Counted from the stretch's first letter, positions 1 to 5,809 are shown. The stretch is 6,429 nucleotides of DNA from an uncultured Eubacteriales bacterium (GCA_934444695.1 CAKSDF010000110.1:1-6429); one strand, 5' to 3'. Made by a program: numbers and translations. Notes: generated by a model from the letters alone, not told the origin.

Positions 1-3000
1 ATGCCTGAAGTGCCCACAGTGCGTCGGTTGCTTCAACCTCTCCGCTTGCGTCAACGTCGCCGTACTTTACATCGTCAACGGGAGGCTGTTCATTTGCAAA
101 CTTGTCATAGGCCACTCTGGCGGCGATAAGGTCGGCGTCATTGGATGCCACGGCGTCGCTGTATTTTGCAACCATCAGTTCCTTGATCTTCTCGGCGTAG
201 GTTATGAGAATGTTTTTAAGCTCATAGTTTTTGGCATTGATCTCTCCGAGAGAATCGATGATGGCCTCAAGTCCCGAAACGTAAGCTTCCTTAGAAGTGG
301 AGGCCGAAACCTTAAGGCCGGAAATGGCGGTTTTAAGGGCTGCGACTGCGGTGTTGACCTGCGCGTCGGTGGCATCGGTGCCAAGCTGCTCAACGGCCTT
401 GGCCTGATAAAGAGCCTCGTAAACCGCAAAGGAGCTGAGCGGAGCGTAGATCTTGAGATTGAGGCCTTCAGCCTTCTTGATCTGCTCGGAAAGACCGCTT
501 TCGTCTCTTGCCTTCTTGTCGGTGGGAGCGAAGTAGATTATGTCGGTGTCATTGGTGCCGTTGAGGCTGACGTTGACGCCGCGATACATAAGCTCCTTAC
601 CGGTGAGGGTATATTCGGTCGAGCTGTCGGCGAAGGTTACCTTGTAGGTATCGTCGGGATTAAGACCTTTAAGCTTAATGAGCTTGGAGGTGGCGGTGTT
701 TTCACCGTCGCGGTTGTAAACCATGGCAAAGCCGGTCTTTTGCTCGGAATTTACATAGCTGTATGCATACCATTCGTTCTTGGAGTAATTCTCCTGAGTG
801 AGCTGATAAATGTCGTCGTAGTAATATCCCTTAACCGTCTTCCAGTCGTCCACAAGACCTTTAAGTTTGCTGAAATCGGCCGACTTGAGGTTTGTTACGG
901 GATACTGGAGAATGAGCGCCTGGCGGTATGCCGAACGAACGGTGTATTCGTTAACGGTGTCGTCGCTGGCGGTGTTGGCTCCGGCGAAGGGGATCCAGGA
1001 GCAGAGATTGTAGTTGGCAACCTGCTTTGCGATCATATCGGCATAGCAGTAGTCGACCGGATGGAGGGCTACGGCGTAACGCACCGATTCAAGATCGAGG
1101 CGGTGTCCGCCCGATGCGCAGGAGTCAAGAAGCTCAACTCCCTCTATTTCATTGACATATGCCCAGTAGTCATAGTGTCCCTGAACGCACTTGTTTTCAA
1201 CGATTCCGGCGCGGTCGGGGAACATCTGTGCAAGGGTGGTATAGTTTCTGTCCATCTGCTCGATGTTGCAGTCTTCGCGGTAGATGGAGATTCCGCCGTT
1301 CTGTAAAACGGTTTTAACCCTCTCTTTAAGCCATGCAAGGGCATCGGGATTACCCATATCGAGCTGAGAATAGTTTGTGGGAACCTGGAAAACGTTTCTG
1401 AAATTGTCAAGTCCGTAACCCACAAGCCATTCAAGCTTAACTGCGGTATCGGTCTTGGAATTGAGCCATACAAGGCTCTGCTCGGACATACCTACACGTT
1501 CCGGCTCAAACCACAGCAGCGTTTTAACGCCCTTTGCGTTGGCCGTATCGGAAATGTTTTTGAAGCTTGTGGGGAAACGGTTGGTGTCGGGAGTCCAGTT
1601 TCCGGTGTAAAGCCATCCGGCATTGCCGCTGTCCTCGCTTGTTTTGGAATCATACCAACCGGCGTCCATCCACCAAACGCTTATGTCGATGCCGTTGTCC
1701 TTATAGGCATTGATACGGGCGATCTGATCTGCCTCGGAGGCTTCCTGCATTTCGGAGGTCTGACGGGAGGAAACACCGGCCACAAAGGGATCGGTGAGAG
1801 TCTGTCCGTCGTCGCGGTACATATTGCAATCGATAAACCAGTCTCTCCAGAGATTCTGAGCGCGCTGGCGGTCTCTTCCGTCATAAAGCACCATGGCGGT
1901 CATGGGAGTTCTTGCGACCTCGCCGGGTGTTAAATAGGAATTGAAGGTGCGCTGCTTGGAATAGAAATCGGTTTTACCGTCCTTGTAGGTGAAGTTGGTT
2001 TCCCAGCTGGAGGACCAGCCGATGGCGATGAGAGCGCCCTCGTCGCCGTATTCAAAGTTGTAGTAGGGGAATCCGCCGTCTGTGGAGCGTCCGTGATTCG
2101 GGGAGAAGGTTATGCTGTCTCCGTCCGAAAGCTCGGTGACGCGGGTGGTATAGGGAGCGCAGACGTCGTAATCCTCGCCGTAGTTGCCTACGATAAGGGG
2201 ATTGTCTCCCTCAAATTCAAAGCTCTTGCAGCCGTAGAAATCGGTAACGATGGGGGAATTTGAGCTGCCGGTGTTGGTCATATAAACCGTCCAGTCAAAG
2301 GCTGCATAATCGGGATAGAAAACGCTTGTCAGCACAAACTGAAGGCCGCTCTTGTGATTTATGGTGATGTTGGTGGTCTCGCTGTGCTTCTTGTCGTCGG
2401 CGGACTTTTCTCTCTTGACTTCGGTGAAGTCGGGAGCGGGGAATCCGATATAGGAATCGTCGCCGATCTTAACGGTGGAGGGGAAGGCGGCAAGATCGGT
2501 GAAATAGCCTTCGTAGATGGTCTTTGCTCTTGCCTTTTCGGCGGCGGTGGTGTGGCTTACGGGGGTGGCGGCAGGCTCGTCGGTCACGACGTCAAAGTAG
2601 CTGTCGGCGGTGGCCGCAAAGGTTACGTCCATATTGACAAATCCGTGGGAAGCCACGCCGTCGAGATAAACGTATCCATACTGGGAACCGTTGCCTTTTA
2701 TTTTGGTCACCCCATCGAATACCACCAGATATTCGCCCGGCTCAAAGGCATAGTTTAAGGGGAACACATAGGATCCGTCGGAAGAACGCTTGGCCGAAAC
2801 ACTTGTGAGCGTGCCGTTCTGAATCGAGCGTTCATAGGAGTATGTAAACTTGTAAATGTTAAAGTCGACCTTTTCGCCGGCCATAATGGGACGAATGGTT
2901 ATGGACGAGAATTTCTCCTTGGCCGAAAAACGCATACCTACCGTATAGTCGGCCGAAAGGGTGCGGTTGCCTGCGTCGTTGCTGTCGGAATAGCCCGATT

Positions 3001-3676
3001 TAGCAACCTGTCCGAAGGCCTCGCGGGAGGTGTAGAGGGTGGGCTCGGCCCAGTCGCAGTTGTCCATATAGTTGTTTCCGTCGGCGTTGGATGTGCGGAG
3101 AATAAGCTCCTTGGTGCCCTCGGGAATGTCGCAGGAAAGGTTCTGCATATCGCCGGGATAAAGCACGTCGGAAGTGGCGACTACGCGGCCGTCGGCAAGC
3201 ACGAAGCACTGTACCGATCCGCCCAGTCCGTCAAGTCTCCACATGGGTCCGAGATCGTCGAGACCGACCACCGCATTGAAGAAGGTGACCGTGTCGGAAA
3301 GCTGGGTAAGGTCGATTTTGAGATCGGCCTTGTCTCCGGCACTGCCCTTTGCGGGATGAACCGAGAAGCCGTTTGTCGAACGCATGGCCTGAGCGCCCAG
3401 TGACATATAGTCGATCCTGGTGCCGAAGCTGTTGTTGACGGCAAAGCCTCTTGTGTTAGAGCTGGCGCCGGGGGATCTGTCGGGGAAGGGGTTGGCGATG
3501 GTGTTGTCGGCCGGCTCGGTATAACGCAGATCCATAACGTTAAAGCTTTTGGGATTAGAATCTGCCTTGACCTTGGCCGTGTCGGCGCAGGCGGCGAAGG
3601 TCAGCGGAAAGGCCGATACCGTCACGCACACTGCAAGAAGCAGGCCGATGATCTTTGAAATACCTTTGGATTTCAT
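1..3676 (-). CDS. Secreted NPCBM-GH36 (alpha-galactosidase-like) enzyme with FIVAR and dockerin modules, 3' end outside window
   Basis: Probably an extracellular glycoside hydrolase of the GH36/clan GH-D type, acting on alpha-galactosides or related glycans. The frame is open for 1225 codons from ATG 3676 without a stop. Residues 1-31 are a signal peptide (KSK, hydrophobic core, cleavage likely after ACA at 29-31). Residues about 78-216 resemble NPCBM (GFSVHP, VVGLDD, DCDWAEPTLY in the NCDWAEP region). Residues 226-365 are beta-rich and unassigned. About 400-630 matches the GH36 N-terminal sandwich (GGFPYYNFEYGDEGALIAIGW). The barrel, about 640-930, has WWMDAGWY (668-675), LLWFEPERVG (720-729), YREDCN with likely nucleophile D802, SCASGGHRLD (852-861) and likely acid/base D875 in HPVDY. 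About 946-1050 is the C-terminal sandwich (GKELMYRGVNVSL). FIVAR-like helices span 1062-1124, a helical spacer 1126-1195, and a dockerin calcium loop (GDVDASGEVEATDAL) starts at 1206. Start choice rests on GGAGG 7 nt upstream plus the signal peptide. Enzyme family is sure; substrate is not. Confidence 0.93.
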   Translation of the reverse strand, partial: MKSKGISKIIGLLLAVCVTVSAFPLTFAACADTAKVKADSNPKSFNVMDLRYTEPADNTIANPFPDRSPGASSNTRGFAVNNSFGTRIDYMSLGAQAMRSTNGFSVHPAKGSAGDKADLKIDLTQLSDTVTFFNAVVGLDDLGPMWRLDGLGGSVQCFVLADGRVVATSDVLYPGDMQNLSCDIPEGTKELILRTSNADGNNYMDNCDWAEPTLYTSREAFGQVAKSGYSDSNDAGNRTLSADYTVGMRFSAKEKFSSITIRPIMAGEKVDFNIYKFTYSYERSIQNGTLTSVSAKRSSDGSYVFPLNYAFEPGEYLVVFDGVTKIKGNGSQYGYVYLDGVASHGFVNMDVTFAATADSYFDVVTDEPAATPVSHTTAAEKARAKTIYEGYFTDLAAFPSTVKIGDDSYIGFPAPDFTEVKREKSADDKKHSETTNITINHKSGLQFVLTSVFYPDYAAFDWTVYMTNTGSSNSPIVTDFYGCKSFEFEGDNPLIVGNYGEDYDVCAPYTTRVTELSDGDSITFSPNHGRSTDGGFPYYNFEYGDEGALIAIGWSSSWETNFTYKDGKTDFYSKQRTFNSYLTPGEVARTPMTAMVLYDGRDRQRAQNLWRDWFIDCNMYRDDGQTLTDPFVAGVSSRQTSEMQEASEADQIARINAYKDNGIDISVWWMDAGWYDSKTSEDSGNAGWLYTGNWTPDTNRFPTSFKNISDTANAKGVKTLLWFEPERVGMSEQSLVWLNSKTDTAVKLEWLVGYGLDNFRNVFQVPTNYSQLDMGNPDALAWLKERVKTVLQNGGISIYREDCNIEQMDRNYTTLAQMFPDRAGIVENKCVQGHYDYWAYVNEIEGVELLDSCASGGHRLDLESVRYAVALHPVDYCYADMIAKQVANYNLCSWIPFAGANTASDDTVNEYTVRSAYRQALILQYPVTNLKSADFSKLKGLVDDWKTVKGYYYDDIYQLTQENYSKNEWYAYSYVNSEQKTGFAMVYNRDGENTATSKLIKLKGLNPDDTYKVTFADSSTEYTLTGKELMYRGVNVSLNGTNDTDIIYFAPTDKKARDESGLSEQIKKAEGLNLKIYAPLSSFAVYEALYQAKAVEQLGTDATDAQVNTAVAALKTAISGLKVSASTSKEAYVSGLEAIIDSLGEINAKNYELKNILITYAEKIKELMVAKYSDAVASNDADLIAARVAYDKFANEQPPVDDVKYGDVDASGEVEATDALWALQA
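2..64 (-). other. Partial dockerin type I domain (first calcium-binding repeat), C-terminal part of the GH36-like protein
   Basis: Residues 1205-1225 read YGDVDASGEVEATDALWALQ then A. The spacing D-x-D-x-S-G-x-V-x-x-x-D followed by A-L-x-A-L matches the EF-hand-like loop and helix start of dockerin repeats, such as the DVNGDGKVNSTD pattern in cellulosomal enzymes. It follows a Pro/Asp-rich short linker (NEQPPVDDVK), as dockerins often do. Only the first of the expected two repeats is inside the window. Dockerins bind cohesins on scaffoldins or the cell surface, so the enzyme may be part of a multi-enzyme complex. Dockerin-like modules also occur in species without cellulosomes. Confidence 0.8.
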
Positions 3677-3683
3677 CTTTTTT

Positions 3684-3688
3684 CCTCC
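3684..3688 (-). promoter_or_regulatory. Ribosome binding site of the GH36-like gene
   Basis: On the minus strand the sequence is TTGGAGGAAAAAAGATG. GGAGG lies 7 nt before ATG 3676. An in-frame ATG further upstream (3718) lacks such a site and would spoil the signal peptide, so 3676 is preferred. Confidence 0.9.
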
Positions 3689-3711
3689 AATCGAGTTGTA
3701 TGCCGCAGTTT

Positions 3712-3730
3712 TTAAGCATCTGCTGCTTAA
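3712..3730. repeat. Perfect 7-bp inverted repeat (TTAAGCA-TCTGC-TGCTTAA) near the GH36-like start
   Basis: TTAAGCA at 3712-3718 and TGCTTAA at 3724-3730 are exact reverse complements around a 5-nt centre. It lies about 24 nt upstream of the Shine-Dalgarno sequence of the leftward gene and inside its predicted transcript. It could be an RNA stem or a DNA operator for a sugar-responsive regulator. No partner is identified. Confidence 0.5.
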
Positions 3731-4002
3731 GGCTGAATCGCCCGCCTTCACATCATTTCCGGGGAACGGTCGAGGTCGGCACCCTGATTTTATCGGCAAA
3801 AAGGCCGAAAGGGCGGTACCACGAAACTAAACGCTCACGAAAAAGCAGTGTCGGAAAAACCGACCGGGCGCAGCGCGGCTGGGAATTGTATGTTTGCAGG
3901 AAAGTGCCTTTCCGTCCAACCCGTAACCGCGGCGCGCATATACGGCCCCGGTTTTGGCCGAGAAAAAACATTTCCCCGAAAAGCATACATAAACACATTG
4001 TT

Positions 4003-4031
4003 ATTATACATACAAAAAACCGTAAAGTCAA
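4003..4031 (-). promoter_or_regulatory. Sigma-A-type promoter for the GH36-like gene
   Basis: Read on the minus strand, TTGACT (4031-4026, 5 of 6 consensus bases) is followed by a 17-nt spacer and a perfect TATAAT (4008-4003). Transcription should begin near 3996, which gives a 5' UTR of about 320 nt before the ATG at 3676. This is the best promoter match I found in the intergenic region for the leftward gene. No experimental start is known. Confidence 0.78.
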
Positions 4032-4145
4032 TGGAATTTTGCATATGTTTGCTTAAAAATATCAAACAGAATATCAAGCAGATAAATCCGGATAAATCAA
4101 TTTTCCGATTTTACAAAATACCCCGTCAAGATTCATAAACACCGT

Positions 4146-4171
4146 GGCGGCAGCCGCCCATAAAAAGGCGG
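4146..4171. repeat. Competing inverted repeats GGCGG-CCGCC-GGCGG
   Basis: GGCGG (4146-4150), CCGCC (4154-4158) and GGCGG (4167-4171) occur in a row. The central element can pair with either neighbour, with loops of 3 and 8 nt. It lies in an otherwise A/T-rich stretch between the divergent promoters, upstream of both predicted transcription starts. Function is unknown and chance is possible. Confidence 0.35.
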
Positions 4172-4178
4172 AATAAAT

Positions 4179-4207
4179 ATGACTTCCGTAAAAGACCTAT
4201 ATATAAT
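4179..4207 (+). promoter_or_regulatory. Possible second rightward promoter
   Basis: ATGACT (4179-4184, 4 of 6 consensus bases) is followed by a 17-nt spacer and a perfect TATAAT (4202-4207). If used, transcription would start near 4214 and read towards rpsJ with a leader of about 560 nt. A/T-rich intergenic DNA gives such matches by chance, so this is weaker than the promoter at 4365. Confidence 0.35.
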
Positions 4208-4261
4208 AATGTAAGAAGATCCGCTTATCAAAGAAATTTTTTGAGATTTTTTCGGGCAAAA

Positions 4262-4289
4262 ACTACATTATGTGTCAAAAAGGTGTAGT
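4262..4289. repeat. Inverted repeat ACTACA/TGTAGT between divergent promoters
   Basis: ACTACA (4262-4267) and TGTAGT (4284-4289) are exact reverse complements separated by 16 nt. The repeat lies about 75 bp upstream of the -35 box of the rpsJ promoter. It could be a spaced operator half-site pair, or chance. The rest of 4032-4364 is A/T-rich, with long A and T runs, and shows no gene. Confidence 0.3.
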
Positions 4290-4364
4290 CGGCACAATTT
4301 GTAGGAAAAATTTTTTAAAATTCCCGCCTGCCGCAAAAATACTGAAAAAACTTTAAAAAAGGGG

Positions 4365-4393
4365 TTGCAATTGCGCTTGTTTTGTGTTAGTAT
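4365..4393 (+). promoter_or_regulatory. Main promoter of the S10 ribosomal protein operon
   Basis: TTGCAA (4365-4370, 4 of 6 consensus bases) is followed by a 17-nt spacer and TAGTAT (4388-4393, 4 of 6); an overlapping TATTAT (4391-4396) is an alternative -10. Immediately upstream lie A and T tracts (about 4304-4360) resembling an UP element, as expected for a strongly expressed ribosomal operon. The predicted start is near 4400. Confidence 0.6.
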
Positions 4394-4733
4394 TATCAGG
4401 CACATTTGTGCAGATATGCGTTGATGTGGGAGGTGGCTGTCCGAGCTCGTCACTCGAGACAGGGAATTTCCACGGAGTATGTCCGATTTAAAACCGGGCG
4501 ACAGTTAATTTTTTAACGGCACCAAAAGGGTCTTTTCTCTTTTCCACTTGAAAAGGCTACCCAAAAGTCCCGTCGGCGGATACGTGCGGCGGAGCAAAGG
4601 GAGAAAAGGTGCAAAGGCGTTTTGTAATCCCGGAATAGGCTTTTTGGCCCGCTCCGGTTTTTCGATGAACGGGCACGGAACACACGGCAAGGTGTTACAT
4701 TTATCGAAGCCAAAGCGTCGCCCGCCACCCTAA

Positions 4734-4748
4734 CGTCCGTTTCGGACG
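4734..4748 (+). promoter_or_regulatory. Hairpin just upstream of the rpsJ ribosome binding site
   Basis: CGUCCG (4734-4739) and CGGACG (4743-4748) form a perfect 6-bp stem with a UUU loop. It ends 8 nt before AAGGAGG (4757-4763). There is no U-tract after it, so it is not a standard intrinsic terminator. Its place suggests an effect on translation initiation or mRNA stability. Confidence 0.55.
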
Positions 4749-4756
4749 AACAATTT

Positions 4757-4763
4757 AAGGAGG
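4757..4763 (+). promoter_or_regulatory. Ribosome binding site of rpsJ
   Basis: AAGGAGG lies 12 nt before ATG 4776, a longer spacing than usual (the two genes downstream have 8 nt). The conserved MAAKEKIRIRLKG start of S10 still makes 4776 the clear choice. Confidence 0.8.
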
Positions 4764-4775
4764 CGTACCATTAAC

Positions 4776-5087
4776 ATGGCAGCAAAAGAAAAAATCAGAA
4801 TCAGACTTAAAGGTTACGATCATCAGCTGGTCGATCAGGCCGCAGAGAAGATCGTTGAAACCGCAAAGAGAACCGGTACCCGCGTTTCGGGACCCATTCC
4901 CCTTCCCACTCACAAGGAAGTGGTCACCATTCTCCGTGCAGTCCACAAATATAAGGACTCCCGCGAGCAGTTCGAAATGCGCACCCACAAGCGTCTGATC
5001 GACGTGATCCGTCCGTCCAACAAAACGGTCGAATCCTTAATGAGTCTTGAACTCCCTGCCGGCGTTGAGATTGAAATTAAGCTTTAA
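4776..5087 (+). CDS. rpsJ: 30S ribosomal protein S10
   Basis: Component of the head of the small ribosomal subunit; in many bacteria S10 (NusE) also takes part in transcription antitermination with NusB. The protein has 103 residues, the normal length. It starts MAAKEKIRIRLKGYDHQLVD and carries the family signature around residues 36-72 (VSGPIPLPTHKEVVTILRA, then KDSREQFEMRTHKRLIDV). The middle reads AVHKYKDSREQ, a variant I associate with Clostridia, where many other bacteria have SPHVNKDSREQ. It is the first gene of the S10 operon, preceded by a long structured leader and followed by rplC after 75 nt. Nothing indicates truncation or frameshift. Confidence 0.98.
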   Translation: MAAKEKIRIRLKGYDHQLVDQAAEKIVETAKRTGTRVSGPIPLPTHKEVVTILRAVHKYKDSREQFEMRTHKRLIDVIRPSNKTVESLMSLELPAGVEIEIKL

Positions 5088-5122
5088 TTGATTTCACACA
5101 GCGCCTGACGAGAGGTCATGTC

Positions 5123-5138
5123 GGTCGAAAGATCGACC
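5123..5138 (+). promoter_or_regulatory. Hairpin in the rpsJ-rplC gap
   Basis: GGTCGA (5123-5128) and TCGACC (5133-5138) form a perfect 6-bp stem with an AAGA loop, 9 nt before the rplC Shine-Dalgarno sequence (5148-5154). No U-tract follows, so it does not look like a terminator. It may be an RNA processing site or affect rplC translation, or be neutral. Confidence 0.4.
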
Positions 5139-5162
5139 AATAACCACAAGGAGGAAAAAATA

Positions 5163-5792
5163 ATGAAAAAAGCAATCATCGGAAAAAAGCTCGGTATGAC
5201 TCAGCTTTTTGATGACCGCGGGAATGTCATTCCCGTAACTGCTGTTGAGGCCGGCCCCTGCGTTATCACCCAGGTCAAGACAGTGGAGAACGACGGTTAT
5301 GCGGCTTATCAGTACGGTTTTGGCGAGATCAAGGTCAGCCACGTAAACAAGCCCATGGCAGGTCACTTCAAGAAGAATGACGTCGCTCCCAAGAAGTATC
5401 TCCGCGAATTCCGTCTTGACGGCGTGGAAGCTAATGTAGGCGACCTCATCAAGGCCGACGTTTTCGCCGAGGGCGAGAGCATCGACGTAACCGGCACCAG
5501 CAAGGGTAAAGGAACCGCCGGCGTTATCAAGCGCTGGAACTTCCAGAGACTTAAGGAATCCCACGGTACCGGCCCGGTTCACCGTCACGCAGGATCCCAG
5601 GGCGCCTGCTCCAGCCCCTCCCGTGTATTTAAGGGAACAAAGGGCGCAGGACGACTCGGCTGCGAGCGCGTAACCGTTCAGAATCTCGAAATCGTAAAAG
5701 TTGACGTTGAGAATAACATCATCGCCATCAAGGGCGCCATCCCCGGCCCCAAGGGCGGAATTGTTATGATCACCGACAGCGTGAAAGCATAA
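5163..5792 (+). CDS. rplC: 50S ribosomal protein L3
   Basis: Early-assembling 23S rRNA-binding protein whose long loop reaches towards the peptidyl transferase centre. It has 209 residues, the usual bacterial length. The N-terminus MKKAIIGKKLGMTQLFDDRG is diagnostic. The central loop (about residues 122-170) reads FQRLKESHGTGPVHRHAGSQ, then GACSSPSRVFKGTKGAGRLG, where the family has HR-x-x-GSIG...P-x-RVFKGKKMAGRMG. The glutamine that PrmB methylates in E. coli L3 (GQNQTPG) is not present at the matching place (GACSSPS). The start at 5163 is chosen because AAGGAGG (5148-5154) lies 8 nt upstream; an in-frame ATG at 5118 would add 15 atypical residues. It follows rpsJ by 75 nt and precedes rplD by 17 nt, consistent with one transcript. 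Confidence 0.98.
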   Translation: MKKAIIGKKLGMTQLFDDRGNVIPVTAVEAGPCVITQVKTVENDGYAAYQYGFGEIKVSHVNKPMAGHFKKNDVAPKKYLREFRLDGVEANVGDLIKADVFAEGESIDVTGTSKGKGTAGVIKRWNFQRLKESHGTGPVHRHAGSQGACSSPSRVFKGTKGAGRLGCERVTVQNLEIVKVDVENNIIAIKGAIPGPKGGIVMITDSVKA

Positions 5793-5809
5793 GGGAAGGA
5801 GCGTTTTAA

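Larger units (their letters stand above)
3677..3996 (-). promoter_or_regulatory. Long hairpin-rich 5' UTR of the GH36-like gene
   Basis: Inferred transcript leader of about 320 nt between the predicted start near 3996 and the ATG. It contains a series of short perfect inverted repeats: CGGCC/GGCCG (3943-3960), GGAAAG/CTTTCC with a 3-nt loop (3899-3913), GTCGG/CCGAC with a 5-nt A/T loop (3850-3864), CGGC/GCCG around 3794-3807, and TTAAGCA/TGCTTAA (3712-3730). No hairpin is followed by a clear U-tract on the minus strand, so none is called a terminator. I do not recognise a known riboswitch. Short reading frames on both strands here have no ribosome binding site or recognisable product and are not called as genes. 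Confidence 0.4.
4400..4775 (+). promoter_or_regulatory. Structured 5' leader of rpsJ (candidate autoregulatory RNA)
   Basis: About 375 nt of predicted untranslated leader with many possible helices. GCAC/GUGC caps the 5' end (4400-4411). A compound hairpin spans 4426-4473: GUGGGA with UUCCAC, then CUGUC with GACAG, then CGAG with CUCG. GUCCG/CGGGC (4481-4499) and GUUAA/UUAAC (4504-4517) follow. GGGU/ACCC encloses CUUUUC/GAAAAG (4528-4562), with a duplicated CUUUUC offering alternative pairing. GCCCG/CGGGC (4647-4674) interleaves with UUCGAU/AUCGAA (4661-4708), which encloses AACAC/GUGUU (4679-4696). A last hairpin lies before the Shine-Dalgarno sequence. Autogenous control of this operon through its leader, by L4, is established in E. 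coli. That this leader does the same is inference; I match it to no named RNA family. Open frames inside have no start signals. Confidence 0.5.

Noticed and set aside
740..1306. 188-codon plus-strand open frame
   Set aside because: It lies opposite the GH36-like catalytic region; no ribosome binding site and no recognisable protein. The minus-strand frame has clear family motifs throughout.
2354..2758. 134-codon plus-strand open frame rich in Gly and Val
   Set aside because: Shadow of the minus-strand coding sequence, with low-complexity composition and no start signal.
3584..3598. Lipobox (TFAAC at residues 26-30) making the enzyme a lipoprotein
   Set aside because: Phe at the -3 position is a poor lipobox fit, and ACA at 29-31 gives a normal signal peptidase I site. 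Not excluded entirely.
3815..3835. GTGGTACCGC on the minus strand in the enzyme leader, resembling the conserved T-box sequence
   Set aside because: The bases that should form the flanking antiterminator helix do not pair, there is no terminator after it, and a GH36-type gene is not a normal T-box target. GGTACC also occurs elsewhere in the window by chance.
3850..3864. GTCGG-AAAAA-CCGAC hairpin as an intrinsic terminator
   Set aside because: The A/T run is in the loop, not after the stem, on either strand; stem only 5 bp.
3655..4138. Overlapping short open frames on both strands in the intergenic leader
   Set aside because: None has a convincing Shine-Dalgarno sequence or a protein-like composition; they overlap predicted promoter and leader hairpins.
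4548..4733. 61-codon plus-strand frame inside the rpsJ leader, possible leader peptide
   Set aside because: No Shine-Dalgarno sequence before its ATG, and basic residues follow from the structured G/C-rich RNA. No attenuator-like run of one amino acid.
5118..5162. Upstream in-frame ATG for L3 adding 15 residues
   Set aside because: The extension is not L3-like, has no ribosome binding site and overlaps the intergenic hairpin; AAGGAGG 8 nt before 5163 and the conserved MKKAIIGKKLGM start decide for 5163.
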